This document shows positions 1-12,317 of a DNA stretch of 64,000 bases, one piece after another (position 1 is the stretch's first letter; every line of letters starts with the position of its first letter). The DNA is from Phymorhynchus buccinoides (Eukaryota; Mollusca; Gastropoda; Neogastropoda; Raphitomidae): positions 39,408,918-39,472,917 of the forward strand of contig CM065703.1 of the NCBI GenBank assembly GCA_017654935.2. Reading direction: 5' to 3'. Made by a program: the position numbers and the translations under genes. Under the pieces are notes generated by a model. It was not told where the DNA came from. It saw nothing but the letters and a program-made list of their open reading frames with translations, and made no database searches.

Positions 1-877
1 ATAATAACAATGTTATGATCGGGCATAGGTCTGTGTGTAGAATAGATATAAACCATAATAACAATGTTATGATCGGGCATAGGTCTGTGTGTAGAATAGA
101 TATAAACCATAATAACAATGTTATGATCGGGCATAGGTCTGTGTGTAGAATAGATATAAACCATAATAACAATGTTATGATGGGCATAGGTCTGTGTGCA
201 TAGATATAAACCATAATAACAATGTTATGATCGGGCATAGGTCTGTGTGTAGAATAGATATAAACCATAATAACAATGTTATGATCGGGCATAGATCTGT
301 GTGTAGAATAGATATAAACCATAATAACAATGTTATGATCGGGCATAGGTCTGTGTGTAGAATAGATATAAACCATAATAACAATGTTATGATCGGGCAT
401 AGGTCTGTGTGTAGAATAGATATAAACCATAATAACAATGTTATGATCGGGCATAGGTCTGTGTGTAGAATAGATATAAACCATAATAACAATGTTATGA
501 TCGGGCATAGGTCTGTGTGTAGAATAGATATAAACCATAATAACAATGTTATGATCGGGCATAGATCTGTGTGTAGAATAGATATAAACCATAATAACAA
601 TGTTATGATCGGGCATAGGTCTGTGTGTAGAATAGATATAAACCATAATAACAATGTTATGATCGGGCATAGATCTCTTTGTAGAATAGATATCAACCAT
701 AATAACAATGTTATGATCGGGCATAGATCTGTGTGTAGAATAGATATAAACCATAATAACAATGTTATGATCGGGCATAGGTCTGTGTGTAGAATAGATA
801 TAAACCATAATAACAATGTTATGATCGGGCATAGGTCTGTGTGTAGAATATATATAAACCATAATAACAATGTTATG
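1..877. repeat. 54-bp minisatellite (about 16 units)
   Basis: Head-to-tail units of 54 bp run from the first base, so the array probably extends beyond the window. Units are nearly identical. Substitutions are mostly G/A in the ATAGRTCTGTG part, and one unit near 181-205 has lost about nine bases. Because 54 is a multiple of three and the unit lacks stops, both strands show long open frames with an 18-residue period. I treat these as a by-product of periodicity, not coding. Confidence 0.95.
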
Positions 878-1610
878 AACAGCTGTTGAAGAGTTGGACC
901 AAGAGACTTAGGGGCCGGCTACACTGCATACGATTCGATTCACTACGATCTGATTTTGACATTTTTGATGCATGATTTGCGTGGAATTCTACTTTGTAAA
1001 TAGATCTGATGAAATCCTGCTTGTCATGCTCACTATATGAGAGGGAGGGTGGGGGGGTGGCGAGAGAGAGATGATAATGGAGAGATTGGTTGCGTTGTGT
1101 GAAGGGGTGGGTGACAGGCTCCTTCTTTGATTTGTCTTTCTTTTCATTTATTTTCGACAGACTATAACCGTTGTGACCTTGACCTTTATTGTACTGAATA
1201 TTCAGAATGACCATTAGCCAATGCATCTGCACACCGCATTTGAAAATGTTAAGTCCAAAGATGTGAAAGATATGGCCACAAGAAGAAAGATACGTTTTCA
1301 AGGTCAAACTTCAAGGTCAAGGTCAGCATGGTTATTATTTTTATATGGGACATTTTGCGTACTGTGATGCACCACCACAGTAAATTTGAAGCAATTCTAT
1401 GTAACAGTTCTTGAGGTACAGCTTTGGGGTTCGAACCCTGTGCTTCGCTCGCACGCGCGCACGAGCGCACAGACAAATTCATGATTACAATGTTGTAGCC
1501 CTTTTATCAGAAAACGTGAAAAAAAATCACATTGAAATGCGTGCAAAAGTTTGCGAGATACATGTATAAACGATTAAGTGTTTTGGGAGTTGAAGTCCTT
1601 AATCGGCATG
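878..1610. other. Non-coding stretch with dispersed-repeat fragments
   Basis: No gene seen. Copies of the ACCTTGACCTT / AAGGTCAAGGTCA motif occur at about 1165-1190 and 1300-1325. A T-arm-like hairpin (GGGGTTCGAACCC) sits near 1427-1440. The same kind of hairpin (GGGGTTCAAACCCC) occurs near 24405-24420, so both belong to a dispersed repeat family, not to intact tRNA genes. Confidence 0.5.
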
Positions 1611-1800
1611 ACCTTGACCTTAAAATAAAACTAAAGCAATCAGTCGATATCTGATATCCTCCATAACTTGTACATGTATACTAAAAGTGAATGAAATAGA
1701 GTGAACGGTGTAGCACGGACGGACGGACGGACGCAAGCACGCACGCCCGGACGGACGGATGAAACCGAAACAATACTTCCCGAAGCTTCGCTCGGGAACT
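1611..1800. repeat. Dispersed repeat with (GGAC)n and terminal hairpin
   Basis: The segment begins with ATGACCTTGACCTT, has a GGAC-rich tract at 1715-1760 and ends in the hairpin TCCCGAAGCTTCGCTCGGGA at about 1778-1797. A related hairpin (CCCCGAGCCGAAGGTTCGGGG) with a nearby GTCCG-rich tract and AAGGTCAAGGTC occurs at 24195-24400. Confidence 0.5.
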
Positions 1801-1816
1801 AAAACGCCGGTCTGTT

Positions 1817-1841
1817 GGTTATGGTACAGTGTACCATAACC
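1817..1841. other. Perfect 25-bp palindrome (12-bp arms, 1-bp centre)
   Basis: GGTTATGGTACA and its exact reverse complement are separated by a single G. It could extrude as a cruciform or fold in RNA. No function can be assigned. Confidence 0.8.
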
Positions 1842-2471
<630 letters not shown>

Positions 2472-2911
2472 AGGCATTTTGCATTGCGACATTCATATTT
2501 TTTCATATTGGTGTTTTAAATGTGCGCTATGTGCGTGGTTTAACATTACTGGTACTTTTTTTTCACGCAAAAGCATTTTTTTTATTATTCCATTTTATGT
2601 AGGCCTATTTGTTTGAGTGTGTGTTGTGCGCGTGAGCTAACATTACTGTCTTTTTTATTTTTTTAGCAAAAGCCAAAAAAAGTCCACAACCCCAAAATAC
2701 CAATTTTCTATGCAATTTTGAATGATTTCTTTTTTCATTAGATTTGTTTTATTAATCAACTCAACAGAATCAGAGCCAAACCTGACCTTCTATATCCGAT
2801 TTGGTGTGCGCTCATTTTGACCCATGGTATTTTTTGGTCATCTCTCTCTCATCTCTTTTTGGTCATCTCTCCCTCCACCCCTACTCTCTCTATCTCGCTG
2901 TATCTGTCTCT
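2472..2911. other. No gene seen; one dispersed repeat fragment
   Basis: AT-rich DNA. The block AGCAAAAGCCAAAAA plus following bases at about 2665-2695 recurs near 61033-61065, so it is a repeat fragment. Confidence 0.4.
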
Positions 2912-2914
2912 CTT

Positions 2915-2997
<83 letters not shown>

Positions 2998-3001
2998 TTG
3001 T

Positions 3002-3096
<95 letters not shown>
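2912..3096. repeat. (CT)n microsatellite
   Basis: Two long pure CT runs separated by GTCGTTGTG near 2994-3002. Ser-Leu and Arg-Glu open frames here are artefacts. Confidence 0.97.
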
Positions 3097-3099
<3 letters not shown>

Positions 3100-3334
3100 T
3101 TGCTTTTTATTGCCATAATTATGAAAAAAAGATAAATGAACGCAATCTCCATTATCGTATATTGCGCCACATTCATTTCCTCGCACCGACGTAATAAGAG
3201 CTTTTGTCTCTGATATAGAGGGGAAGTGGGTGGATACCTCGTGCCTCCATACGGGGAGCTGGACGACCCCGCCCCCTCCACAAGTCTCTCCCCGAGGGGA
3301 TACCGGGGGGGGGGGGGGGGATCTTTCAGAAAAA

Positions 3335-3612
3335 AATAGTTCCCCCACCTTCTGGAAGTTCTGTGCTTGTAACTTCTTCTAATCTGCCACTCTCTTTGAC
3401 TCTGCCTTTTCCCTTTGCTTTCTATCTTTCTGACCTATCCTGCCTTTTTTCAAAAAAATCTTCCAAATAATTTTTCTCCTTTGAGCTCCTCCGAAATTGG
3501 AATGTGACGGCTGTAGGCAGCGGGGAGACCAGAGAAAAATTAAAACCGGACACATACGTACCTTACATAACTATGGTCATATGGCCTGGGAACGCAGAAG
3601 AAGAAGAAGAAA
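3335..3612 (+). mobile_element. Dispersed element with (GAA)n-type tail, copy 1
   Basis: The block from CCCCACCTTCTGGAAGTTCT to GGCCTGGGAACGCAGAAGAA is repeated in the same orientation at 55617-55888. A piece is also present inverted at about 46803-46832. The 3' end is an AGA/GAA repeat, as expected for a retroposed SINE or LINE 3' end. This copy carries about 45 extra bases before the tail. The class is unresolved. Confidence 0.65.
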
Positions 3613-3669
3613 TCTGTTATTATGAAGAAAGATAAACTGAAACACTGGTTAAGGAGGACATTGATCAAC

Positions 3670-3757
3670 ACAAAAAGAGATGATGAATGATGTTGATGAT
3701 CATGATGATGATGATGATGATGATGATCATAATCATGATCATGATTACCTTGCTTAC
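3670..3757. repeat. (GAT)n microsatellite
   Basis: Imperfect GAT/ATC trinucleotide run. The Met/Asp/His-rich frames over it are artefacts. Confidence 0.85.
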
Positions 3758-3892
3758 CTTGCTTACCAGAAGACGGGTTGTCTGGTTTAAACAAATCTTT
3801 ATTCATACCTTGTTTATTATTAAACGGTTTCAAACTCAAACACAGAAACGAGTTAACCAGGAAATCAGGCTGCGTAAGCTTACCGAATTTCA

Positions 3893-3895
<3 letters not shown>

Positions 3896-3960
<65 letters not shown>
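3896..3960. repeat. (CT)n tract at the 5' junction of a LINE
   Basis: Pure CT up to 3960, where LINE coding sequence begins abruptly. Confidence 0.95.
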
Positions 3961-3962
<2 letters not shown>

Positions 3963-4737
3963 AGTGGAAAAAGTACATACCTACGCTATTAAACGTTTTC
4001 TTCAGGTACCTTTGCACTCATCTAATACTGTTTTATATGGTGAAACTGGCAGATATCCCTTGTATATCAGATCCTATGTAAAGTGTATACGTTATTGGCT
4101 TAAACTTTTGAAGCTACCACAGTCTCGTGTGTGTAGACAAGCGTATGATATGATGGTAATGCAACTTGATCTTAACAAACAAAATTGGGCATTTCAAGTA
4201 AAAAAGGTATTATCAGAACACGGTTTTGGATTTGTGTGGTTGTTTCAGGAAGTAGGACATGATAAACAGTTTATTTCTGAATTTAAAGACCGACTTATTT
4301 GTTCATTTAAGCAAAATTGGCATTCTGATATGGAAAGTAAAGACAAATACAGATGGGTTTTTTCATTTAAAAGTTTATTTCAGTGTGAAAAATATTTTAA
4401 TGTTATTATAGATAAATGGCATCGGCTCAATTATGCACGATTTCGCTTAAGGACTCTAGGTTTTCATGCAAATAAACGATGGTTTCATCTTGGGACGGAC
4501 ACTGAACCTAAATGCCCAATGTGTAATGCAGATGTTGAGGATGAAAAACATTTCCTGTTTCATTGTGTGGCGTATGAACCAGTACGTAAAAGATGTGTTT
4601 TCTTTCAGTTTGATGCCGCTAAAAGGCATGACATTGTTGCTATACTTTCATCTGATAATGAACATGTTATAAAGTCAGTAGCAAAATTTATCGCTGAAGC
4701 TTTAAAAGTAAGGCAGAGGCGCATTACTGACAATTAA
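3961..4737 (+). pseudogene. LINE ORF2 C-terminal fragment with Cys/His motif
   Basis: An open frame of about 258 codons from the CT junction to a TAA stop at 4735-4737. No reverse-transcriptase catalytic motifs remain; this is the region downstream of RT. The VLYGETGRYPL block matches MVYGELGQYPL in the second LINE. Near the end is a CPMC...HFLFHC zinc-knuckle-like motif (about 4513-4566), typical of ORF2 C-termini in jockey-superfamily-like LINEs. There is no internal stop, so the insertion looks fairly young, but the copy cannot encode an active enzyme. Apparent N-terminal Ser-Leu residues come from the microsatellite. Confidence 0.85.
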
Positions 4738-4913
4738 TAGTTAAGCTAAGTGGGATTTATATAAAATTTAGGTTTGTGTGACTAAATAGAAATTATAGTT
4801 TTAAAATGTTATTATTGTATCCAGTTGGATGGTCGAATTTACTTTTTCCTTTTGTGATTTTCTGTTTATTGATAACATGAATTCCAGAGGAGAGAGGGAG
4901 AAAGTTGACAGAA

Positions 4914-5002
4914 AGAGAGAGAGAGAGTGTGTGTGCGTGAGAGAGAGAGAGGGGGGGGAGGGGGGGGGGGGGGAGGGGAGGGGGTTGGAGAGGGGGAGAG
5001 GA

Positions 5003-5050
<48 letters not shown>
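4914..5050. repeat. (GA)n / poly-G tract
   Basis: GA repeats around a G-rich block at about 4951-5000. They lie inside the 3' UTR of the LINE copy. Confidence 0.9.
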
Positions 5051-5051
<1 letters not shown>

Positions 5052-5309
5052 ATCATGCACTAGATGTAAACATGATTTTTTTCTATATATATATTTTTCC
5101 TTTCTCGATCACAGGACTGCTTTTGTGTTGGTCATACTAAGTTTCTATGATAGTATTTTTCCTTTGGATTATTGAATGTGTTATATGCTAAGGTGTTTAA
5201 TGTTATTTGATAAAATTGTTGATATCTCTTTAAGCAAAAGGTGCATGTTTATTACCCCCCTTGTCATCAGACCTGTTGAGGTAATGACAATAAAATGTTC
5301 AGCGTTCAG

Positions 5310-5458
<149 letters not shown>

Positions 5459-5597
5459 GACATTCTCCCGCTTCATTTCAAATTAAGATATTATTATGTT
5501 CAAAATTATGTCAAGCTATGCTCCTCCTTCTCTACAAGAAAATTCGACAATGAAACGTCTTCCTCATAGACTGATGTTACCTCTTCCAAAATTAGAT

Positions 5598-5617
5598 TTA
5601 GGTTAGGTTAGGTTAGG
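5598..5617. repeat. Short (TTAGG)4 repeat
   Basis: Four tandem TTAGG units. This is an arthropod-type telomere motif, but it is far too short to be more than chance or an interstitial remnant. Confidence 0.8.
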
Positions 5618-5628
5618 TACATTATAGT

Positions 5629-5765
5629 CACAGAGGCGCCTCTGTGAAATTCGGGTTGCTCCCACCTGGAGAGCGCGTCGCAGCCAGAATTTATTCAAAT
5701 TCGGGTTGTTCCCACCTTGAGAGCGCGTCGCAGCCAGAATTTATTCAGATTTATTCAAATCTAGC
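5629..5765 (+). repeat. Dispersed repeat starting with an 18-bp perfect palindrome
   Basis: Starts with CACAGAGGCGCCTCTGTG (5629-5646), followed by ATTCGGGTTGCTCCCACCTG and GAGAGCGCGTCGCAGCCAGA. The last block is duplicated in tandem (about 5660-5700 and 5710-5747). An inverted relative is at 14700-14780. The short frame over it is not a gene. Confidence 0.7.
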
Positions 5766-6159
5766 TTACAATAATTATACATGGGGTCTCCTCTGGGACG
5801 GCATTTATTATAATGCTATAATAATGGCAACAAGTTCTTTAGTAAATATAGAAAAATTATTATCCGATATGATATGATTTCTCTATTTTGAACGATGGAA
5901 TGACGAATGCAGCACCTGATAAATGATTATCAAGTACAGAGCCATCTGTATATATTTTAAGATGATTTACATAAGTTTCATTTATATGTGTCTTAACATT
6001 ATGTTGGCAGCAAAGGCCCGTCACATTTTATGTTTATGTGTACGTGTGCGCGTGTGTGTGTGTGTGTGCGCTACACGCGCAAGGGAAGTTCACATGCCTG
6101 TGGTGCATGCACACGCGCGTGCACACATGTGTTGGGCTATGTGCGCGCACTCAACAAAC

Positions 6160-7420
6160 CGTGGAGATGATACACATGATGTGGGTGGTGAAGATAAACA
6201 TGATGTGGGTGGTGAAGATAAACATGATGTGGGTGGTGATGATACACAAGATGTGGGTGGTGAAGATAAACACGATGTGGGTGGTGAAGATAAACGTGAT
6301 GTGGGTGGTGATGATACACATGATGTGGGTGGTGAAGATAAACACGATGTGGGTGGTGAAGATAAACGTGATGTGGGTGGTGATGATACACATGATGTGG
6401 GTGGTGATGATAAACATGATGTGGGTGGTGATGATACACATGATATGGGTGGTGATGATAAACATGATGTGGGTGGTGATGATAAACATGATGTGGGTGG
6501 TGATGATAAACATGATGTGGGTGGTGAAGATAAACATGATGTGGGTGGTGATGATACACATGATGTGGGTGATGATGATAAACATGATGTGGGTGGTGAA
6601 GATAAACATGATGTGGGTGGTGATGATAAACACGATGTGGGTGGTGAAGATAAACATGATGTGGGTGGTGATGATAAACATGATGTGGGTGATGATGATA
6701 AACATAATGTGGGTGATGATGATAAACACGATGTGGGTGGTGAAGATAAACGTGATGTGGGTGATGATGATAAACATAATGTGGGTGATGATGATAAACA
6801 TGATGTGGGTGGTGAAGATAAACGTGATGTGGGTGATGATGATAAACATGATGTGGGTGATGATGATAAACATGATGTGGGTGGTGATGATAAACATGAT
6901 GTGGGTGGTGATGATGATAAACATGATGTGGGTGATGATGATAAACATGATGTGGGTGGTGATGATAAACATGATGTGGGTGGTGATGATAAACATGATG
7001 TGGGTGGTGATGATAAACATGATGTGGGTGGGGATTATGATAAACGTGATGTGGGTGGTGATGATGATAAACATGATGTGGGTGGTGATGATGATACATA
7101 TAATGTGGGTGGTGATGATAAACATGATGTGGGTGGTGATGATAAACATGATGTGGGTGGTGATGATAAACATGATGTGGGTGGTGATGATAAACATGAT
7201 GTGGGTGATGATGATAAACATGATGTGGGTGGGGATTATGATAAACGTGATGTGGGTGGTGATGATGATAAACATAATGTGGGTGATGATGATAAACACG
7301 ATGTGGATGGTGATGATAAACATGATGAGGGCGATTATGATAAAAATGATGTGGGTGACAATGATAAAAATGATTTGGGTGGTGATGATAAACATGATAT
7401 AGGTGGGGATGGTGATAGCG
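6160..7420 (+). repeat. 24/27-bp tandem array encoding an acidic octapeptide repeat
   Basis: About 50 units of the type GATGTGGGTGGTGATGATAA plus ACAT. Units differ by in-frame additions of GAT, so lengths are 24 or 27 bp. In frame +1 this reads as DVGG(D/E)DKH repeats and runs directly into a LINE endonuclease domain at about 7440. The same array is also open in other frames and on the minus strand because unit lengths are multiples of three, so openness alone does not prove translation. Confidence 0.9.
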
Positions 7421-7440
7421 AAAGTGTAGTCCATTTGAAG

Positions 7441-7734
7441 AATAGACAACTTTCTTTTCTAACTTTAAATGTATGTGGCATTCTATCCAAATTGAAATAC
7501 CCCGAGTTCATTTCATTAGTGTCTCAATACGATGTAATTGCAATTACTGAAAGTAAATTAGACGACACAGATACCGTAGATATACCGGGATACACAGCTT
7601 TTTACAAAAACAGAGGAAAGTTCAGGAGGAAATCCGGTGGTATTCTTTTGTTAGTGCGTGACGAAATAGCTGTGTTTGTCTCGATAGTTAATCTAAAACA
7701 AAAAAGGCTAAATGTAGTACAATGGATTGTATGA
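7441..7734 (+). pseudogene. LINE endonuclease N-terminal part, fused downstream of the octapeptide array
   Basis: The frame starting at about 5923 continues through the tandem array and reads into LTLNVCGILSKLKYPEF, then VIAITESKLDD and GYTAFYKNRG. These are the start, the catalytic Glu block and the following strand of APE-type LINE endonucleases. It stops at 7732-7734, while the domain continues in another frame from about 7722, so a one-base frame change lies near 7720. Upstream of the array the frame holds only a (TG)n-derived stretch. Confidence 0.75.
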
Positions 7735-10088
7735 ATTATTCTTTTGTGGATCATATTCTTTGTCCAAATGTCTTATTTTTCAAACTCAGTAAAAAAATTA
7801 TAAAAAGGGACATTCTATTTGGTGTGACCTACTTACCCCCTGAAGGATCTCCATTTGAAAATAGAGATGCCTTTATTGAAATTGAGGAAGCATTATTACA
7901 CATTGAGCATGATGGCATTTGCCTTCTAGGGGATTTTAATGCAAGGACAGGTAACCTTGAGGATTACACTTACGAAGGAAATAATAGAATTGATCTACTG
8001 GATATACATGATGACAGTGATGCTAGCAACATTCAACCCCCCAAAAGAGTATCGCAGGACAGAACGACAACTAATACTGGTCACAGATTGCTAGATTTTT
8101 GCAAAACGATAACCATGTTAATTGTTAATGGTCGCACGGGTCGAGATGCAGATGTAGGGAAATGTACTTGCAAGAATGTGAGTGTTGTTGACTATGTCCT
8201 TGCATCATCCAATCTTTACTGTCTAATCAATAAGTTTGAAGTTTTGGAATTTTGTGAACTATTTTCGGACGTTCACTGTCCCCTGGTAATGTCGATAGAG
8301 TTATTAAATCCTGTAGTTTACACAAATATTCACACTTCTAATAGGAACACTTGTACCGATGGGCCAGATATAAAGTATCCAAAATGGCAAAAGGAAAAGG
8401 AGGAACAATTTATAGCTAGTTTAGAAGATGACAAAATACAGGAGGTAAACAATGCTCTGAATCGTTTACTATCTTCTCCAGAATCTACTAATCGTGATGA
8501 TGTTAACAACGTAGTAGGGAATATCACTAACATAATTTTTAAAAGTGTAGATGATAATAATATGTTTAAAATTAGTAAGAAAAGGAAAAGTTATAAAAGA
8601 AAACACGAGAATCAAGAGTGGTATAATCAGGCTTGTGAGAACAAGCGCAAACAATTCTTCAATACTAAGAACAGGTATCAAAGGGCAAAATCTGCTCCAA
8701 ATCTTGCCAGTAAGAAAAAAGCAAGTAAGGCATATAAAAAAGAAATGAATAAACAATTTAGACTTTTTAGAACAAAAATAGAACATAATATTCGATTGCT
8801 TAAAAGTGCAGACCCAAAAGCCTACTGGAAAATAATTAATGGAACTAAGTCTGAAAGCAGCGAACTACTGTCAAAAATATCATGTGACGCTTTTTATGAA
8901 CATTTTAAAAACATGAACCAAGCTGATACCGCCTCTGGTGAAACGGTCACTGAGGCTAGCCCCGATGTAGATGTTAACAGCAGCAGCATTCTAAACAGCC
9001 TTTTCACTGAAGAGGAAGTTCAGAAAGCTATCCAGAAGTTGAAGGCTAGCAAAGCCCATGGACATGATAAAATACTGAATGAATTTCTAAAAGCTTCAAG
9101 CAGTAAAATGTTAGTATTATATACAAAAGTTTTCAATTTAGTTCTAACTTGCAGCAAAATTCCAGAAGAGTGGGCCATTGGGGAAATAATACCTATATAC
9201 AAAAAGAAAGGTTGTAATAAAGACCCAAATAACTACAGAGGAATTACATTGCTCAGTTGCTTTGGCAAATTGTTCACTAGTCTACTTAATAATAGATTAA
9301 ACAACTATTTCGAACTCAATTCAACAATAGGGCATGAACAAGCAGGCTTCCGTGCAGGACATTCAACCACTGATCATATTTTCACCCTACATTGCATAAT
9401 TGATTACTTTTTATCAAAAAGAAAAAAGTTATACTGTGCATTTGTTGACTATGAAAAAGCCTTTGATTATGTAAATAGAGCTTTTTTGTGGCAGAAACTA
9501 ATTAACTCTGGAGTGGACGGTTTGATCTTAAGCGTTATTAAAGACATGTATAGCATAGCAAAATCAGTAGTTAGGGTGGAAGGAAACTGTTCAAAGTCTT
9601 TTCAGTGCTCAGCAGGGGTCCGCCAAGGAGAAAATCTTTCGCCAATATTGTTTGCTGTTTATCTTAACGATTTTCAGTCCTTGATATCAGAGGACATGAA
9701 CGGGCTACATACTTTAAAGAGGGAGGCTGGGGGGCTAGGTTGGAGTGAAGAAGAACAGAATATAATGCTAAAAATGTTTCTATTATTATATGCTGATGAC
9801 ACAATTTTATGTGCAGAATCAGTAGAGGACTTACAAAAAGCATTAGACGCAATGCATGAATATTGCAATAAATGGAATTTACGAGTTAATATTAAAAAAA
9901 ACCAGAAGTTGTTGTGTTTTCTAGAGGTAAAATACGAAATATTCCTCAATTCCAATACGAGGGGAAAAGTATCAAAACGGTATTTGGCTATAACTATTTG
10001 GGCATCTATTTTAACTATAACAATAAATTTAGTGTCGCCCAAAAACAACTCTATGACAAAGCATCACGAGCTATGTTTTGCCTCTTAA
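7722..10088 (+). pseudogene. LINE ORF2: endonuclease remainder and reverse transcriptase
   Basis: This frame contains the endonuclease motif LLGDFNARTG (about 7924-7953) and a terminal FSDVHCPL block, a variant of the usual SDH motif. A basic linker follows, then reverse transcriptase: AGFRAGHSTTDH, motif A FVDYEKAFD (9441-9467), motif B GVRQGENLSP (9615-9644) and catalytic YADD (9789-9800). After about 9900 the frame turns into nonsense and ends at 10088. The true continuation is in the next frame, with the shift in an A8 run near 9893-9901. Catalytic residues are intact, so inactivation is by frameshift only, or by a consensus error in the homopolymer. Confidence 0.9.
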
Positions 10089-10975
10089 AAAAGTGTAAAA
10101 AGATGATGTTACCTATAGATATAAAAATAGAGTTATTCGACAAAATGATTACTCCCATTCTTCTTTACGGAAGTGAGGTATGGTGCCATAACATAACAGA
10201 TTTAGCTTCAAAACTACAACTTCGTTACTATAAAATTGTTCTCAAATTAAATAAAAGTACACCAAGCTGTATGGTTTATGGGGAATTGGGGCAGTACCCT
10301 TTAGAGATTCAAGCGAAGAGCAGAATGTTGCATTTTTGGTTTAAGCTTGTCAATGATGCTAACCAGTCCAAATTATCATGTACCATGTATCGTTTTATGT
10401 TACATTTGTATAAAGAAAACAAACATGTGTCACCTTTCATTTTATCTGTCAAAACTTTATTAGATAACCTTGGATTGAGTGGTTTGTGGCTACAGCAACC
10501 ACACACCAATATTTCACAAAACTGGTTTAAATCTAAAGTTTTACTCACCCTAAAAGATCAATTTATCCAACAGTGGTTCTCGCAGCTGGAAGAAAAACAA
10601 ATATTCAGTAACTATAAATTGTATAAAGATATGTTTTCTTGTGAGGATTACTTCAAAATGTTACCCGAAAACTTATTATTGTTTTTTGTAAAATTTAGAA
10701 CATTAAATCATAGATTACCCATTCAAACGGGGAGAATCCAAAATATCCCACATAGTGAAAGGTTTTGCTCGAAGTGCGACCACCAAGCTCTAGGAGATGA
10801 ATTTCATTATGTTTTTGAATGTCAAACGTTTCAGGATGCTAGAAAACGTTATTTGCCAAATTATTGTTTAAAAAACCCAAACGTAATAAAGTTTAATTCC
10901 TTATTTCAGTCAAAAAATAAAAGAACTCTCAGTCGTTTAGTTTGTTTCATAAAGGTTATCTTAAAAGAGTTCTGA
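9905..10975 (+). pseudogene. LINE ORF2: RT thumb and C-terminal Cys/His domain
   Basis: Continuation after the A8 frameshift: FGYNYLGIYFNYNNKF (RT thumb) and LFDKMITPILLYGSEVW, a hallmark downstream of LINE RTs. The C-terminus carries CSKC...EFHYVFEC (about 10766-10830). The stop is at 10972-10974. Spacing matches the 3961-4737 fragment. Confidence 0.88.
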
Positions 10976-11029
10976 ACCTTAGTTGATACCACGTACCTCA
11001 TACCACATTCACATTTTTTTATATTATTT

Positions 11030-11060
<31 letters not shown>

Positions 11061-11218
11061 CTTCTATTATTCACACATCTTGGTCACCATGTCTGAGTTT
11101 ATGTCCTAATTGTTTCTTGTCTTGTTTCATATGTCAATATTTGTTAATGGAGATAAGTTAATTAGCGGTTTAAAAAAAAGGATTCATATGTGCAATTCCA
11201 GCAACTGTGTTGTGCATG

Positions 11219-11316
<98 letters not shown>

Positions 11317-11568
11317 TGAAGGTGTATCTGTGCATGATGGTATAATGTGCCTGTCTATATGGTGATGAGTACTGTTAAAAAAAAAAGTGTTTTTGTTGGT
11401 TTTTGTTGTTGTTTTTGTTTGGAGCCTATGTAATACTATGCTGATGTGTACTGTTATGGGGTCTTTTGGGCTATTGTTTGTAATGTTTGATGCCGCAGGT
11501 GTGAATGGTACGTGTATGCATTTTCTTGTGCCCCCAGGGGTTTTTGAAATAAAAGTTGATTTGATTTG
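10976..11568 (+). mobile_element. LINE copy 2, 3' UTR
   Basis: Has a poly-T block (11039-11061) and (TG)n (11229-11314), and ends in a TTGATTTGATTTG tail. About 450 bp is mirrored at 62118-62566 in reverse orientation. The (TG)n is present there only as a short (CA)n, so the microsatellite length changed after copying. Confidence 0.85.
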
Positions 11569-11955
11569 TGTGATCGATGTTACGCGACCAAGCTCATCAC
11601 TCCAAGAGCTTTCGACCCAACAATGGAAGCAGCAACCTTCCACCAAAGAGGAAAGTGCCAAAAGGTGTCGTCAGTTCTGCTCGTTTTAGGAGCCGAGAGG
11701 GCGGGCCATTTTCAGTTCCCAGCAGGCATTGCGTTTTGCCGGAAACGAGCGTAGGAAGCGTGGCGTGTCCATTGATCAAATATTATGGGACAGAATTAAA
11801 TAGCGCTACGTTCATATTGCAACGTGAGAAGAGTTAAGGCTAAGTGAAGGGGTGGGGTTTTAATACATTTAGACTAAACAAGAAAACAATTTGTGTATTT
11901 ATTTTCATAAATGCACCAGCTAGATGTAGCATGTGTGTCAGTTCCTATAGCTTCC
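11569..11955. other. No gene seen
   Basis: Unique-looking DNA between the LINE 3' end and a CT tract. Short overlapping open frames have no recognisable domain. Confidence 0.5.
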
Positions 11956-11956
11956 C

Positions 11957-12010
11957 CCCTCTCTCTCTCCCTCTCGCTCTCCCTCTCTCTCTCTCTCTCT
12001 CTCCCCCTCT

Positions 12011-12058
<48 letters not shown>

Positions 12059-12080
12059 CCCCCCTCTCTCTCTCTCTCTC

Positions 12081-12140
<60 letters not shown>
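11957..12140. repeat. Impure (CT)n tract with foldback-type right flank
   Basis: CT repeats interrupted by CC runs. The right flank CCCCAACTAAGAATATA...GGATTAGCCCCAC (12143-12185) is the same motif found at both foldback elements at 12564-12785 and 23090-23452, so this is likely a partial third copy. Confidence 0.8.
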
Positions 12141-12141
<1 letters not shown>

Positions 12142-12317
12142 ATCCCCAACTAAGAATATATATAGAAGAGGATTAGCCCCACCCGAGCGCAATGTGATAT
12201 ATATTTATATGCGCGCGCACATCAATCAACTCATTAATTACAAGAAGATTCGAAAGATTCATTTTACTATCTCCTGTACTTTTTGTTCAAGGCTAAGTTG
12301 ATAATGTGTCACATGAG

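Larger units (their letters stand above)
7441..11568 (+). mobile_element. Near-complete LINE ORF2 with 3' UTR, copy 2
   Basis: Order: AP-endonuclease domain, reverse transcriptase, C-terminal Cys/His motif, stop at 10972-10974, then about 590 bp of 3' UTR with poly-T and (TG)n tracts. It ends in AAATAAAAGTTGATTTGATT. The 3' end is fixed by an inverted, 5'-truncated copy at 62117-62609 that ends with the same ATCAAATCAAATCAAC tail. Two frameshifts (about 7720 and 9900) break the ORF. No ORF1 was recognised upstream. Clade not resolved; jockey-superfamily-like by motif content. Confidence 0.9.

Noticed and set aside
1..877. CRISPR-like array (regular repeats)
   Set aside because: There are no unique spacers; the whole 54-bp unit repeats. 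The sequence is eukaryotic.
1424..1445. Possible tRNA T-arm (GGGGTTCGAACCC)
   Set aside because: No acceptor stem, A-box or anticodon arm at correct spacing. A similar hairpin in another repeat copy indicates a dispersed element.
5598..5617. Telomere end
   Set aside because: Only four TTAGG units inside a contig. No subtelomeric structure.
6137..7449. Minus-strand and frame-2 ORFs across the 24-bp array
   Set aside because: Stop-free only because unit lengths are multiples of three. Only the +1 frame joins a real domain (endonuclease).
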